Source of the DNA: Morganella morganii
Lineage (GTDB): Bacteria; Pseudomonadota; Gammaproteobacteria; Enterobacterales; Enterobacteriaceae
Length of the DNA: 64,000 nt
Assembly (NCBI RefSeq): GCF_003996855.1
Contig: NZ_NRQY01000002.1
Location: 522,359-586,358, forward strand
Reading direction: 5' to 3'
This document shows positions 29,824 to 40,481 of this stretch, in pieces. The notes beneath the pieces are model-generated. The model was not told the origin of the DNA. It did no database searches and saw only the letters and a program-made list of their open reading frames with translations. A program made the translations under genes and the position numbers. Positions within the stretch are counted from its first letter, which is position 1, and each line of letters opens with the position of its first letter.

Positions 29824-29850
29824 AAAAACACCGGCTTTAATAAGCCGGTG
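29824..29850 (-). terminator. phoU intrinsic terminator
   Basis: CACCGGCTT/AAGCCGGTG form a 9-bp stem with a 4-nt loop; on the minus strand TTTTTCTTTTTG follows. It ends the pst-phoU transcript. Confidence 0.92.
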
Positions 29851-29887
29851 CCGCACTTCTGACAATATCGCGGGAGAAACAGCCCTG

Positions 29888-30658
29888 TTATGCCGGATCA
29901 TTCCCTTTTTCGCCGTTATTACTGTGCGCGGAGACTTCAATCACATGCTCGCCGAGCAGGATGCGTTCCACATCATCCCCTTTCACATGGCGGAAATCCT
30001 GTCCCTTCACATAGTAGAAAATAAATTCACAGATATTCTGGCAACGGTCACCGATACGTTCGATAGAGCGGGCGCAGAACAGTGCGGTCAGGACACTCGG
30101 GATAGTGCGCGGATCTTCCATCATATAAGTCATCAGCTGACGGACAATCCCCTCATATTCCTGGTCTACTTTCTGGTCTTCGCGATAGATACGGATAGCT
30201 TCCTGAATATCCATGCGCGCAAAAGCATCCAGCACATCATGCAGCATCTGAATCGCATGACGTCCGAGGGATTCCAGACTGACCAGCAGTGGCTGATGCT
30301 GTTGTGAAAATTTTTCCAGTGCGGTTTTTGCGATTTTATCGCCCACATCACCAATGCGCTCAAGTTCTGCGATCGTCTTAGAAATTGCCATAATCAGGCG
30401 CAAATCACTCGCCGTCGGCTGGCGCTTGGCAATAATACGGACACAGGCTTCATCAATCATCACTTCCATGATATTGACTTGTTTGTCACCGGCAATAACT
30501 TCACGCGCCAGGTCTTCATCCTGGTTATGCATGGCGGTGATCGCTTTACTGAGCTGTTCTTCCACCAGCCCGCCCATCGTCATCATTTCTGTGCGGATAT
30601 GCTCTAATTCAGCATTAAACTGCCCGGAAATATGTTTATTGTGATTCAGATTTTCCAT
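29888..30658 (-). CDS. phoU: PhoU, negative regulator of the Pho regulon
   Basis: 256 aa from ATG 30658 ([19 protein letters not shown]), aligned with E. coli PhoU; the frame runs 32 codons further into pstB without homology. It has two three-helix PhoU repeats with the metal-cluster ExxxD motifs, [14 protein letters not shown] and [14 protein letters not shown]. PhoU links the PstSCAB transporter to PhoR so that phosphate sufficiency silences PhoB. The C-terminal tail after VKGQDFRHV is longer and divergent. It lies 13 bp after pstB. Confidence 0.97.
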   Translation of the reverse strand: MENLNHNKHISGQFNAELEHIRTEMMTMGGLVEEQLSKAITAMHNQDEDLAREVIAGDKQVNIMEVMIDEACVRIIAKRQPTASDLRLIMAISKTIAELERIGDVGDKIAKTALEKFSQQHQPLLVSLESLGRHAIQMLHDVLDAFARMDIQEAIRIYREDQKVDQEYEGIVRQLMTYMMEDPRTIPSVLTALFCARSIERIGDRCQNICEFIFYYVKGQDFRHVKGDDVERILLGEHVIEVSAHSNNGEKGNDPA

Positions 30659-30671
30659 GATTGTCTCCGCA

Positions 30672-31457
<786 letters not shown>

Positions 31458-31479
31458 TCATTCATCCGCAGTCATTTAA

Positions 31480-32367
31480 TCAGTGCTTTTTCTTCGCAAA
31501 CAGCACACGCGCCACGATATTAATTAACAGCACACACAGTGTGATCAGCAGAACACCCGCCCAGGCCAGACTCTGCCACTCCGCGAACGGACTCATGGCA
31601 AACTTGAAGATGGTGACCGGCAGGTTGGCAATCGGCTGCATCAGATCCGTACTCCAGAACTGGTTGGAGAGGGAGGTAAAGAGCAGCGGTGCCGTTTCCC
31701 CGGCAATACGGGCAATCGCCAGCAGTACCCCGGTGATAATCCCGGAGACCGAGGCTTTCAGGGTAATCGCTGAAATCATTTTCCATTTTGGCGTGCCGAG
31801 GGCATACGCCGCTTCACGCAGGCTGTCCGGCACCAGACGCAACATGTTTTCCGTGGTGCGGATAACAATCGGAATCTGCAACAGCGCAAGGGCAATCACC
31901 CCCGCCCAGCCGGAGAAGTGCTGCATTTGCATCACCACAATGGTGTAAACAAACAGCCCGACCACAATCGACGGTGCGGATAATAAAATGTCATTAATAA
32001 ACCGGGTGATTTCCGCCAGCCAGGATTTACGGCCGTACTCCGCCAGATAAACCCCGGCAAGAATGCCCAGCGGTGTCCCGATAACCGTAGCCCATAAGAT
32101 CAGCAGGCCGGAGCCGACAATGGCGTTAGCCAGCCCACCGCCTTCCGTGTTCGGCGGCGGCGTCATTTCGGTGAACAGCGCCAGCGACATGCCGTCCATC
32201 CCTTTGGTGACTGTCGAGAACAGTATCCAGATTAACCAGAACAGCCCGAATGCCATCGTGGACATGGATAAGAACAGGGCAATGCGGTTTTTCTGACGGC
32301 GCCAGTACTGACGCTTCTGCCGTGCGCTGATATCCACTTTCGGTTGTTGAATATTCATTTCAGCCAT
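31480..32367 (-). CDS. pstA: Phosphate ABC transporter permease PstA
   Basis: 295 aa inner-membrane permease with about six spans. The EAA coupling loop reads [27 protein letters not shown]. The N-terminus is cytoplasmic and basic ([13 protein letters not shown]). It pairs with PstC and starts 1 nt after the pstC stop, so the two are translationally coupled. Confidence 0.96.
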   Translation of the reverse strand: MAEMNIQQPKVDISARQKRQYWRRQKNRIALFLSMSTMAFGLFWLIWILFSTVTKGMDGMSLALFTEMTPPPNTEGGGLANAIVGSGLLILWATVIGTPLGILAGVYLAEYGRKSWLAEITRFINDILLSAPSIVVGLFVYTIVVMQMQHFSGWAGVIALALLQIPIVIRTTENMLRLVPDSLREAAYALGTPKWKMISAITLKASVSGIITGVLLAIARIAGETAPLLFTSLSNQFWSTDLMQPIANLPVTIFKFAMSPFAEWQSLAWAGVLLITLCVLLINIVARVLFAKKKH

Positions 32368-32368
32368 C

Positions 32369-33325
32369 TCAGCGCCCCTCTTTCTTATTCAGACGCATCA
32401 CCATAAATTTGGAGATAGCAAGAACGATAAAGGTGATGACAAACAGAATCAGCCCCAGCTCCATCAGTGCTGCGGTATGCAGCCCGGATTCCGCTTCCGC
32501 GAACTCGTTCGCCAGCGCAGAGGTAATACTGTTGCCCGGCATATACAGCGAGAAGCTGTCCAGCTGATAGGTGTTACCGATAATAAAGGTCACCGCCATG
32601 GTCTCACCCAAAGCGCGGCCCAGACCCAGCATCACGCCGCCGATCACCCCGTTTTTGGTGTACGGCAGCACAATCCGCCAGATCACCTCCCAGGTGGTAC
32701 AGCCGATGCCGTACGCAGATTCTTTCATCATCACCGGAGTCTGCTCAAACACATCACGCATAACCGAGGCAATATAAGGGATGATCATAATGGCGAGGAT
32801 AACACCCGCTGCCAGGATACCGATACCGAATGCCGGACCGGAGAACAGCTCGCCGACAATCGGGATGCTGGACATCACCTCGCCGACCGGCTGCTGGAAA
32901 TAGGTGGCAAACAACGGGGCAAAGACAAACAGCCCCCACATGCCGTAAACGATACTCGGAATGGCCGCTAACAGTTCGATTGCGATACCCAGCGGGCGAC
33001 ACAGCCAGTTTGGTGCCAGTTCTGTCAGGAACAGCGCAATCCCGAAACTCACCGGGACGGCAATCAGCAGTGCGATAACCGAGGTCACGATGGTGCCGTA
33101 AATTGGTACCAGCGCCCCGTACTCTTCCGCCGGCGGGTTCCACTCTTTATTCCATAAGAAACCTAAGCCGAATTTTTCAATGCTCGGCCAGGACGCAATA
33201 ATCAGTGAAATAATAATTCCGCCCAGCAACAACAGCGTAATCAGCGCCGCCAGTTTTACCAGGGCACTGAAAATTTGGTCGCCGTGTTTGCCGGGTGGTT
33301 TCATTGCCGTTTTCAGTTCGGCCAT
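32369..33325 (-). CDS. pstC: Phosphate ABC transporter permease PstC
   Basis: 318 aa with six membrane spans and the EAA loop [57 protein letters not shown] is the typical PstC periplasmic-loop and second-helix region. It is preceded by an 83-bp gap after pstS that holds a GC-rich hairpin, likely setting the ratio of PstS to membrane subunits. Confidence 0.96.
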   Translation of the reverse strand: MAELKTAMKPPGKHGDQIFSALVKLAALITLLLLGGIIISLIIASWPSIEKFGLGFLWNKEWNPPAEEYGALVPIYGTIVTSVIALLIAVPVSFGIALFLTELAPNWLCRPLGIAIELLAAIPSIVYGMWGLFVFAPLFATYFQQPVGEVMSSIPIVGELFSGPAFGIGILAAGVILAIMIIPYIASVMRDVFEQTPVMMKESAYGIGCTTWEVIWRIVLPYTKNGVIGGVMLGLGRALGETMAVTFIIGNTYQLDSFSLYMPGNSITSALANEFAEAESGLHTAALMELGLILFVITFIVLAISKFMVMRLNKKEGR

Positions 33326-33346
33326 AGTCGCTTCCGTCTTTACACA

Positions 33347-33369
33347 GATCCCCCCGGTACGGGGGGATC
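33347..33369 (-). terminator. Intercistronic hairpin between pstS and pstC
   Basis: GATCCCCCC/GGGGGGATC form a perfect 9-bp stem with a 5-nt loop. There is no T-run, so it is more likely an mRNA 3'-end stabiliser or attenuator that raises pstS expression over pstCAB-phoU. Confidence 0.6.
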
Positions 33370-33408
33370 AATTACTGATAAATCAACATTACTTCATCAT
33401 CTGCCGTA

Positions 33409-34449
33409 TCAGTACAGCGGCTTACCGCTGCTGTCTTTGACACTGGTTTTCCATGATGCACGGATTTGTTCAATCACTTCCTGCGGCAGTACTGCGTAAT
33501 CCAGTTTTTCTGCCTGCTCACCGCCGTTCTTGTATGCCCAGTCAAAGAATTTCAGGACTTCCTGCCCTTTGACGGCATCTTTCTGATTGGTGTGAACCAG
33601 GATAAAAGTGGTGGAGGTAATCGGCCATGCGTCCGGACCCGGCTGGTTGGTCAGATCCTGAGCGAAGCTTTTTGTCCACTCGGCTTTGCGCGCTGCGTTA
33701 CTGAAGCTTTCGCCGGTCGGGGATACCGCCTCGCCATCCGCAGAAATCAGCTTGGTGTAAGCCAGTTTGTTCTGTTTGGCGTAGGCGTACTCCACGTATC
33801 CGATAGAGCCAGGCAGACGCTGAACGAATGCCGCGATACCGTCGTTACCTTTACCGCCCAGGCCGACCGGCCAGTTAACGGTAGAGCCTGCGCCGACTTT
33901 CTCTTTCCAGTCAGGGCTGACTTTTGACAGGTAGCTGGTGAAGACGAAAGAGGTACCGGAACCATCCGCACGGCGGACAACCGCAATATCCTGATCCGGA
34001 AGTTTGACCGACGGGTTCAGTTTGGTGATCGCCGGGTCATTCCATTTTTTGATGTTACCCAGGTAGATATCACCCAGGGTTTTGCCGTCGAGCACCAGTT
34101 CACCGGACTTCAGACCCGGCAGGTTGACGGCCAGTACCACACCGCCGATCACGGTCGGGAACTGGAATAAGTTATCTGCGGCCAGTTTATCTTCAGACAG
34201 CGGCGCATCTGACGCCCCGAAATCAACGGTATTGGCCACAATCTGCTTCACACCGCCGGAGGAGCCAATCCCCTGGTAGTTTACTTTGTTACCGGTTTCT
34301 TTCTGGTAAGTATCAGCCCATTGCGCATACACCGGCGCCGGGAATGTTGCACCCGCCCCGGTCAGACTGGTCGCGGCAAATGCAGAAAATGCAGAGAGAG
34401 AAAGGGTCGCTGCCATAACAGTGGCTACTGCGGTACGCATCGGTTTCAT
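33409..34449 (-). CDS. pstS: Periplasmic phosphate-binding protein PstS
   Basis: 346 aa (E. coli 346). Signal peptide [19 protein letters not shown] with cleavage after AFA. The mature protein begins [20 protein letters not shown] and carries phosphate-binding loops [20 protein letters not shown] and [20 protein letters not shown] precedes ATG 34449. It is the first gene of pstSCAB-phoU under a PhoB box. Confidence 0.98.
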   Translation of the reverse strand: MKPMRTAVATVMAATLSLSAFSAFAATSLTGAGATFPAPVYAQWADTYQKETGNKVNYQGIGSSGGVKQIVANTVDFGASDAPLSEDKLAADNLFQFPTVIGGVVLAVNLPGLKSGELVLDGKTLGDIYLGNIKKWNDPAITKLNPSVKLPDQDIAVVRRADGSGTSFVFTSYLSKVSPDWKEKVGAGSTVNWPVGLGGKGNDGIAAFVQRLPGSIGYVEYAYAKQNKLAYTKLISADGEAVSPTGESFSNAARKAEWTKSFAQDLTNQPGPDAWPITSTTFILVHTNQKDAVKGQEVLKFFDWAYKNGGEQAEKLDYAVLPQEVIEQIRASWKTSVKDSSGKPLY

Positions 34450-34541
34450 GATCCCTCCTGACGGGATTTATAGATAATGACGATAAACGTTGTATCTGGT
34501 TAATGTCGGAACATGAGGGAAAATAGGACAATCTGGTGACA

Positions 34542-34575
34542 ATAATATGTAGTTTATATGACAGTTTTATGACAT
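34542..34575 (-). promoter_or_regulatory. PhoB box and -10 of the pst operon
   Basis: On the minus strand ATGTCATAAAACTGTCAT (34558-34575) matches the 18-bp pho box CTGTCATAAAACTGTCAT at 17 positions. Ten bp downstream is TATTAT (34542-34547), a -10 element, with no -35, as expected for a PhoB-activated promoter. Confidence 0.92.
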
Positions 34576-34702
34576 TGCAGGTGCGCGGGCACACAAATCC
34601 GGAAAAATGACACGGAAGAACAAAAGCAGGATATACAACCAATCGACTGATTTTATTGAGATTAAAAACAAAATTTACGGGATAATGGCTTACCGCGGGG
34701 AT

Positions 34703-34741
34703 TTATGACAGCCACATGACGATGACATGCGGCTGTCATAA
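34703..34741 (-). terminator. Hairpin after envZ
   Basis: TTATGACAGCC-A-CATG and CATG-C-GGCTGTCATAA pair over 16 positions with one mismatch around a 7-nt loop, starting 3 bp past the envZ stop. No T-run follows. The arms contain TGTCAT pho-box half-sites. Confidence 0.6.
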
Positions 34742-34744
34742 TAA

Positions 34745-36079
34745 TTAATCGTCTCTGTCATCCGGCAGCGGCAACATCACACGGATACGGAATCCGCCGC
34801 GCTGACTGCGGCCGACATCAATTTTGCCGTCATGCGCATCCACAATACGACGCAGAATCGCCAGTCCCAGCCCGGTGCCTTTATTACTGCGCGCTTTTTC
34901 ACCCTGCACAAACGGCTGGAACATGCTCGGAATATCCGCCTCATCAATACCGTTACCGTCATCTTCCACCTGAAACCAGGCGAAATGATCATCTTTGCCG
35001 CTGCTTACACGAATCCAGCCGTTACCGTAGCGGGTGGCATTCACCAGCATATTACCCAGAGCCCGTTTAATCGCGATCTGATTACCGGTGAGGTAAACCG
35101 GTGCCTGAACAACATCATTCTGAATCGTCACATCCGCATGGCTCTGCGCCTCAATCACTTCATTAAGGATGGATGTCAGTTCCAGATGCACCATCTCCAG
35201 TTCACGGCCGGTGCGCAGATACGCCATAAACTGCTCAATGATACCGTCACACTCTTCAATATCATTGTTAATGGATTCCGCCAGGTAGTCATCGTCCGGA
35301 TTCATCATTTCTGTCGCTAGGCGGATGCGTGTCAGCGGCGTGCGCAGGTCATGGCTGACACCGGCCATCAACACGGTGCGATCCTGCTCCAGCGTTTTGA
35401 TATCGCGGGACATCTGGTTAAACGAGCGGATCACCGAGCGCACTTCTGCTGCGCCCGCTTCACGTACCGGAACCAGCGGCCCGCCGGTGCCGATTTGCCG
35501 TGCAGCGGATTCCAGCTCGGTCAGCGGGCGGTTCTGATAGCGGATAAACACCCAGACCCCGGCAAACACAATCAGCAGAAAGGCAAAAATATAACGGAAG
35601 ACCGGCGAGAACTGATCCTGTCCGATTTCGGTCAGCGGCACTCTCACCCAGACATCCGGGGCAATATAGGAGTTCAGCCACAGCACGGGATAATCACGGC
35701 TGACTTCCAGCCGGACATCCGCATAGCCATCCAGATAATGACTCATCTGTTTGCTGAGGGAGTCAAAATGACGCGCCCAGCGCAGTCCGCCCTCATCGGC
35801 CGTTTCTTCGGTAAAAAAGGTAATGCCCAGCTCTTCATAAATTTTCTTACGCAGCGCCGGTGAAACACGTACTGCGGTTCCGTCCTTCAGCACCATTTTT
35901 TCGCTCATCAGTGTGCGGACTTCATACGCCAGAACCCGGTTAAACTGTTGCAGACTGGGCATGACAATAAAGTTCACAACGGCCAGATAACTTGTTGTTA
36001 TGGTTGCAAACAACAGGAAAATGACCAGAAATAACGAGCGCGAAAAGGTGCTCCTCGGCGAGAACCGCAGTCGCTTCAT
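34745..36079 (-). CDS. envZ: Osmosensor histidine kinase EnvZ
   Basis: 444 aa (E. coli 450) with two membrane helices (about 16-40 and 160-179) flanking a periplasmic domain. A HAMP linker follows, then the H-box [20 protein letters not shown] with His243, the same number as in E. coli. The N-box [10 protein letters not shown] and G-boxes DDGNGI and KGTGLGLAI complete the ATPase domain. The ATG overlaps the ompR stop (ATGA). EnvZ controls OmpR phosphorylation and porin expression. Confidence 0.97.
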   Translation of the reverse strand: MKRLRFSPRSTFSRSLFLVIFLLFATITTSYLAVVNFIVMPSLQQFNRVLAYEVRTLMSEKMVLKDGTAVRVSPALRKKIYEELGITFFTEETADEGGLRWARHFDSLSKQMSHYLDGYADVRLEVSRDYPVLWLNSYIAPDVWVRVPLTEIGQDQFSPVFRYIFAFLLIVFAGVWVFIRYQNRPLTELESAARQIGTGGPLVPVREAGAAEVRSVIRSFNQMSRDIKTLEQDRTVLMAGVSHDLRTPLTRIRLATEMMNPDDDYLAESINNDIEECDGIIEQFMAYLRTGRELEMVHLELTSILNEVIEAQSHADVTIQNDVVQAPVYLTGNQIAIKRALGNMLVNATRYGNGWIRVSSGKDDHFAWFQVEDDGNGIDEADIPSMFQPFVQGEKARSNKGTGLGLAILRRIVDAHDGKIDVGRSQRGGFRIRVMLPLPDDRDD

Positions 36080-36795
36080 GCTTTATTGCCGTCCGGAACG
36101 AAGACGTAACCCAGTCCCCAGACGGTCTGGATATAACGCGGATGTGTCGGATCTTCCTCAATCATGCGGCGCAGACGGGAAATCTGCACATCGATTGAAC
36201 GCTCCATTGCACTGTATTCACGGCCGCGTGCCAGGCTCATCAGCTTATCACGGGACAGCGGCTCACGCGGGTGTGACACCAGCACTTTCAGCACAGCAAA
36301 TTCACCGCTGGTCAGCGGCATGTTCTCATCTTCGTGGAACATCTCACGGGTGCCGAGGTTAAGCCGGAACTTACCGAACTGAATCACCGCATCATCCTGG
36401 GACGGCGCCCCCGGCAGTTCATTCGCCTGACGGCGCAGCACCGCACGGATACGAGCCAGCAGTTCACGCGGGTTAAACGGCTTCGGAATATAATCATCCG
36501 CACCGATTTCCAGCCCGACGATGCGATCCACTTCTTCCCCTTTCGCCGTCACCATAATGATCGGAATCGGGTTATTCTGGCTTCTCAGACGGCGGCAGAT
36601 AGACAGCCCGTCTTCACCCGGTAACATCAGATCCAGGACAATAAGATGAATTGATTCACGCGTCAGCAGGCGATCCATCTGTTCCGCATTCGCGGCGGTA
36701 CGGACCTGGAAACCCTGCTCACTCAGATAGCGCTCAAGCAGCGCACGCAGACGCATGTCATCATCAACGACAAGGATCTTATAACTTTCCTGCAT
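36076..36795 (-). CDS. ompR: Response regulator OmpR
   Basis: 239 aa, same as E. coli. The receiver domain has acidic pocket Asp11-Asp12, phospho-acceptor Asp55 ([13 protein letters not shown]) and Lys in YIPKPF. The winged-helix DNA-binding domain ends [16 protein letters not shown] and [20 protein letters not shown] precedes the ATG. greB lies only 50 bp upstream on the same strand, an orientation different from E. coli where greB is divergent, so ompR may also be read from greB's promoter. Confidence 0.98.
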   Translation of the reverse strand: MQESYKILVVDDDMRLRALLERYLSEQGFQVRTAANAEQMDRLLTRESIHLIVLDLMLPGEDGLSICRRLRSQNNPIPIIMVTAKGEEVDRIVGLEIGADDYIPKPFNPRELLARIRAVLRRQANELPGAPSQDDAVIQFGKFRLNLGTREMFHEDENMPLTSGEFAVLKVLVSHPREPLSRDKLMSLARGREYSAMERSIDVQISRLRRMIEEDPTHPRYIQTVWGLGYVFVPDGNKA

Positions 36796-36845
36796 GTTTG
36801 ACTCCCGGGTTCATTTTTTCATGCAACTCTTCAGATTAATTGTGC

Positions 36846-37331
36846 CTATTCAGCAATCGGCTGATAGCGGATAGACAAAATGACATAATTCACTTCACCA
36901 TTAGGTGTTATTACCGTTACTTCATCATCCGCCTGTTTTCCGATTAATGCCCGGGCCACAGGGGAATCAACTGAAATCCATTTCTTTGCCGGTGAAAATT
37001 CATCAGGTCCGACAATGCGAAAAGTCTGAATTTCCTCATCATCATTTTCCAGTTCCACCCACGCCCCGAAAAATACTTTTCCTTCCTGGCGGGGATCCGG
37101 CTCAACTATCTTTAAATTATCCAGACGTTTTGAAAGAAACCTCACGCGTCTGTCAATTTCACGCAGACGTTTCTTTCCGTATATATACTCGGCATTTTCC
37201 GAGCGATCACCCTGTGCTGCGGCTTCTGACACTGCCTGAGTAACTTGCGGACGTTCTGTTTTCCAGAGGAATTTTAACTCCTGATCCAGCGCATCCCATC
37301 CTTCACGGGTAATCAGGTTACTTTTTGCCAT
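36846..37331 (-). CDS. greB: Transcript cleavage factor GreB
   Basis: 161 aa. The N-terminal antiparallel coiled coil carries the conserved tip acids in GDRSENAEYIYGKKRLREID, which enter the RNA polymerase secondary channel and trigger cleavage of backtracked RNA. The C-terminal FKBP-like domain ends with NYVILSIRYQP. YIYGKK and basic patch residues distinguish GreB from GreA. It is co-directional with ompR-envZ and divergent from tex. Confidence 0.97.
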   Translation of the reverse strand: MAKSNLITREGWDALDQELKFLWKTERPQVTQAVSEAAAQGDRSENAEYIYGKKRLREIDRRVRFLSKRLDNLKIVEPDPRQEGKVFFGAWVELENDDEEIQTFRIVGPDEFSPAKKWISVDSPVARALIGKQADDEVTVITPNGEVNYVILSIRYQPIAE

Positions 37332-37516
37332 ATGTTACCTAAACAAAAAATAAATTATTTAAATAAATTGTAATACTAAATGCATTTTCTGAAAGATAAC
37401 AGCTATGCATAATTCATTTATATTACTTTATATCGGCTGGTAATTCCTGTTTTGAACACGTATAACTGTCCCCTGAAATTTTTTTACGTCAATTTATCGC
37501 AGCCGGAAAGAATATC

Positions 37517-39844
37517 ATGATGAATGAATCTCTGAGCCAGATTATTGCCGGTGAACTGAATGCGCAAACCCGCCAGGTCACCGCCGCGATTACCCTGCTG
37601 GATGAGGGAAATACTGTCCCTTTTATCGCCCGCTACCGGAAAGAAGTCACCGGCGGCCTGGATGATACCCAGCTGCGTCAGCTGGAAACCCGTCTCAGCT
37701 ACCTGCGCGAACTGAATGACCGCCGTCAGACCATCCTCAAAACCATTGAGGAACAGGGTAAACTGACCCCTGAACTGGCGGGGGCAATCAATGGTACTCT
37801 CAGCAAAACGGAGCTGGAAGACCTCTACCTGCCTTACAAACCCAAGCGCCGCACACGCGGACAGATTGCGGCGGAAGCCGGTCTGGAACCGCTGGCAGAC
37901 ACCCTGTGGCAGGACCCGTCACAAGACCCGGAAACCCTCGCCGCCACCTATATTGACAGCGAAAAAGGCGTGGCAGACACCAAAGCCGCCCTCGACGGCG
38001 CCCGCTATATTCTGATGGAGCGTTTTGCGGAAGATGCCGGCCTGCTGGGGAAAGTCCGTGATTATCTGTGGCGCAATGCACACCTGGTTTCTGTTGTTAT
38101 CAGCGGAAAAGAAGCGGAAGGCGCTAAATTCAGTGATTATTTTGATCACCATGAACCGATTGCCAATGTCCCGTCACACCGCGCCCTGGCGATGTTCCGC
38201 GGCCGTAATGAAGGGATTTTGCAACTCTCCCTCAATGCCGATCCGCAGTGTGAGGAGCCGCCGAAAGAGAGTTATTGCGAAGAATTAATCCGCGATTACC
38301 TCGGTGTCCGCTTTAACAATGCCCCGGCGGACAGCTGGCGCAAAGCGGTGGTGAGCTGGACATGGCGGGTGAAAGTGCTGCTGCATCTGGAAACCGAACT
38401 GATGGCCGCACTGCGCGAGAAAGCGGAAGATGAGGCGATTAATGTCTTCGCCCGTAACCTCAGTGACTTACTGATGGCCGCACCGGCCGGTATGCGTGCG
38501 ACTATGGGACTGGACCCGGGCCTGCGTACCGGGGTGAAAGTTGCGGTGGTGGATGCCACCGGTAAAGTGCTGGCCACCGACACCATTTATCCGCACACCG
38601 GACAGACCGCCAAAGCGGCGGCGTCAGTCGCGGCACTCTGCCTGAAATACCATGTTGAACTGGTGGCTATCGGTAACGGTACCGCCTCCCGCGAAACCGA
38701 GCGTTTCTTTGCGGATGTACAGAAACAGTTCCCGGATATCAAAGCCCAGAAAGTGATTGTCAGCGAAGCCGGAGCGTCGGTTTACTCCGCGTCAGAACTG
38801 GCGGCGGCAGAGTTTCCGGATCTGGATGTCTCGTTGCGCGGTGCGGTTTCCATCGCCCGCCGGTTACAGGACCCGCTGGCTGAGCTGGTAAAAATCGATC
38901 CGAAATCCATCGGGGTCGGTCAGTATCAGCATGATGTCAGCCAGACACAACTCGCCCGCAAATTGGATGCCGTGGTGGAAGACTGCGTAAACGCCGTCGG
39001 CGTTGACCTCAACACCGCGTCTGTCGCTCTGCTGACCCGCGTTGCCGGGCTGAGCAAAGTCATTGCACAGAATATTGTTGACTGGCGTGATGAAAACGGC
39101 CGTTTTGCTGACCGCAAACAGCTGCTGAAAGTCGCACGTCTCGGCCCGAAAGCCTTTGAACAGTGTGCCGGATTCCTGCGTATCGCGGGCGGAAAAAACG
39201 CACTGGACGCCTCCACCGTTCACCCGGAAGCCTATCCGGTGGTGGAAAAAATCCTTCAGGCCACAGAGAAAACCCTCAGTGACCTGATGGGTAACAGTGA
39301 TGTGCTGCGTAACCTGAAAGCGCAGGACTTTGTTACTGAACAATTCGGTGTGCCGACAGTTTCTGACATCCTCAAAGAGCTGCAAAAACCCGGCCGTGAC
39401 CCGCGTCCGGAGTTTAAAACCGCCACCTTTGCCGATGGTATTGAAACCATGAATGATCTGCGTCCGAGCATGGTGCTGGAAGGTGCCGTCACCAACGTCA
39501 CCAACTTCGGTGCTTTTGTGGATATCGGTGTTCATCAGGACGGACTGGTGCATATCTCCTCGCTGGCAAACCGCTATGTGGAAGACCCGCATACCGTGGT
39601 GAAAGCCGGGGATATCGTCAGTGTCAAAGTGCTGGATGTGGATATCTCCCGTAAACGTATCGCGCTGACCATGCGGATGGATGAGGAGCCGGAAACGGCA
39701 GCCCGCCGCGGTGGCGGCAGTGATAAGCCACGGGCTGAAAAACGTCAGAACAGCCGCCCTGCCCGTAACGGTAATAATGACACTTCTGCCGGTAACAGTG
39801 CGATGGGTGATGCTCTCTCCGCCGCCTTCGGCAAGCGAAAGTAA
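37517..39844 (+). CDS. tex: Tex/YhgF S1-domain nucleic-acid-binding protein
   Basis: 775 aa (E. coli 773). The N-terminal Tex helical region is followed by a YqgF-like RNase H fold ([20 protein letters not shown]), two helix-hairpin-helix motifs ([40 protein letters not shown]) and a C-terminal S1 domain ([26 protein letters not shown]). The tail is basic and low-complexity. It binds RNA and is implicated in transcription and toxin expression; the precise role is unresolved. The start is one of two consecutive ATG codons. Confidence 0.96.
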   Translation: MMNESLSQIIAGELNAQTRQVTAAITLLDEGNTVPFIARYRKEVTGGLDDTQLRQLETRLSYLRELNDRRQTILKTIEEQGKLTPELAGAINGTLSKTELEDLYLPYKPKRRTRGQIAAEAGLEPLADTLWQDPSQDPETLAATYIDSEKGVADTKAALDGARYILMERFAEDAGLLGKVRDYLWRNAHLVSVVISGKEAEGAKFSDYFDHHEPIANVPSHRALAMFRGRNEGILQLSLNADPQCEEPPKESYCEELIRDYLGVRFNNAPADSWRKAVVSWTWRVKVLLHLETELMAALREKAEDEAINVFARNLSDLLMAAPAGMRATMGLDPGLRTGVKVAVVDATGKVLATDTIYPHTGQTAKAAASVAALCLKYHVELVAIGNGTASRETERFFADVQKQFPDIKAQKVIVSEAGASVYSASELAAAEFPDLDVSLRGAVSIARRLQDPLAELVKIDPKSIGVGQYQHDVSQTQLARKLDAVVEDCVNAVGVDLNTASVALLTRVAGLSKVIAQNIVDWRDENGRFADRKQLLKVARLGPKAFEQCAGFLRIAGGKNALDASTVHPEAYPVVEKILQATEKTLSDLMGNSDVLRNLKAQDFVTEQFGVPTVSDILKELQKPGRDPRPEFKTATFADGIETMNDLRPSMVLEGAVTNVTNFGAFVDIGVHQDGLVHISSLANRYVEDPHTVVKAGDIVSVKVLDVDISRKRIALTMRMDEEPETAARRGGGSDKPRAEKRQNSRPARNGNNDTSAGNSAMGDALSAAFGKRK

Positions 39845-39994
39845 TTCTTCTGTTATAATGTGCGCGGCAGCTCCGGCTGCCCGTACTTTCCCTTCCTGTC
39901 AGTCACATATTGCGTTAACCAGTCGTAAAAATTGTTATTAACGTAAATCAATACGTAAAATATCTGCTCTCAATTGTTTTATACGCCGGATATC

Positions 39995-40008
39995 TTGATA
40001 TACATCAA
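39995..40008 (+). promoter_or_regulatory. FNR site upstream of feoABC
   Basis: TTGATATACATCAA is a perfect FNR consensus (TTGATNNNNATCAA), 162 bp before the feoA ATG. It fits anaerobic activation of ferrous iron uptake as in E. coli. Confidence 0.9.
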
Positions 40009-40119
40009 ACTTTGCTGGTTAATTTTCGGGCTAAATAGGTAAAATATTGTTGGTTATGATTTGCATTTACAGTATCAATTAAATTTGTAAGGGATATTTT
40101 TCCGCCTGACTGTTCGTGC

Positions 40120-40138
40120 GATAATCATTTGCAATATC
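40120..40138 (+). promoter_or_regulatory. Fur box upstream of feoABC
   Basis: GATAATCATTTGCAATATC agrees with the 19-bp Fur consensus GATAATGATAATCATTATC at 14 positions. It lies 32 bp before feoA, positioned for repression by Fe-Fur. Confidence 0.75.
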
Positions 40139-40169
40139 ATTCCTGTTTGCATGGTTAACCGGAGCCTTT

Positions 40170-40397
40170 ATGACACTTCAGCCACAACACAGTTATAAAA
40201 TTCTGGGCTTTTCCGGGCAAATCAGCCCGGCATACCGTCAGAAATTATTGTCTCTGGGCATGCTGCCCGGCTCCGTTTTCCGGGTGATCCGCAGCGCTCC
40301 GCTGGGCGATCCGATCCAAATCGAAACCCGGCACGTCAACCTGATGCTCAGAAAAAAAGACCTGGCGCTGCTGATGCTTGATGACGTGCAGGCATAA
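40170..40397 (+). CDS. feoA: Ferrous iron transport protein FeoA
   Basis: 75 aa, E. coli length, a small cytoplasmic SH3-like domain ([42 protein letters not shown]). It is needed for Feo-dependent Fe(II) uptake and probably binds FeoB. It is the first gene of feoABC, 84 bp before feoB, behind FNR and Fur sites. Confidence 0.96.
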   Translation: MTLQPQHSYKILGFSGQISPAYRQKLLSLGMLPGSVFRVIRSAPLGDPIQIETRHVNLMLRKKDLALLMLDDVQA

Positions 40398-40481
40398 TCC
40401 GCCGCACATCCCGCGCTGACTCACTCTTTTCCTTCTGCCGCCGGCAGAGGGGTTTGTATTTATTGATTGGCATATGACACT

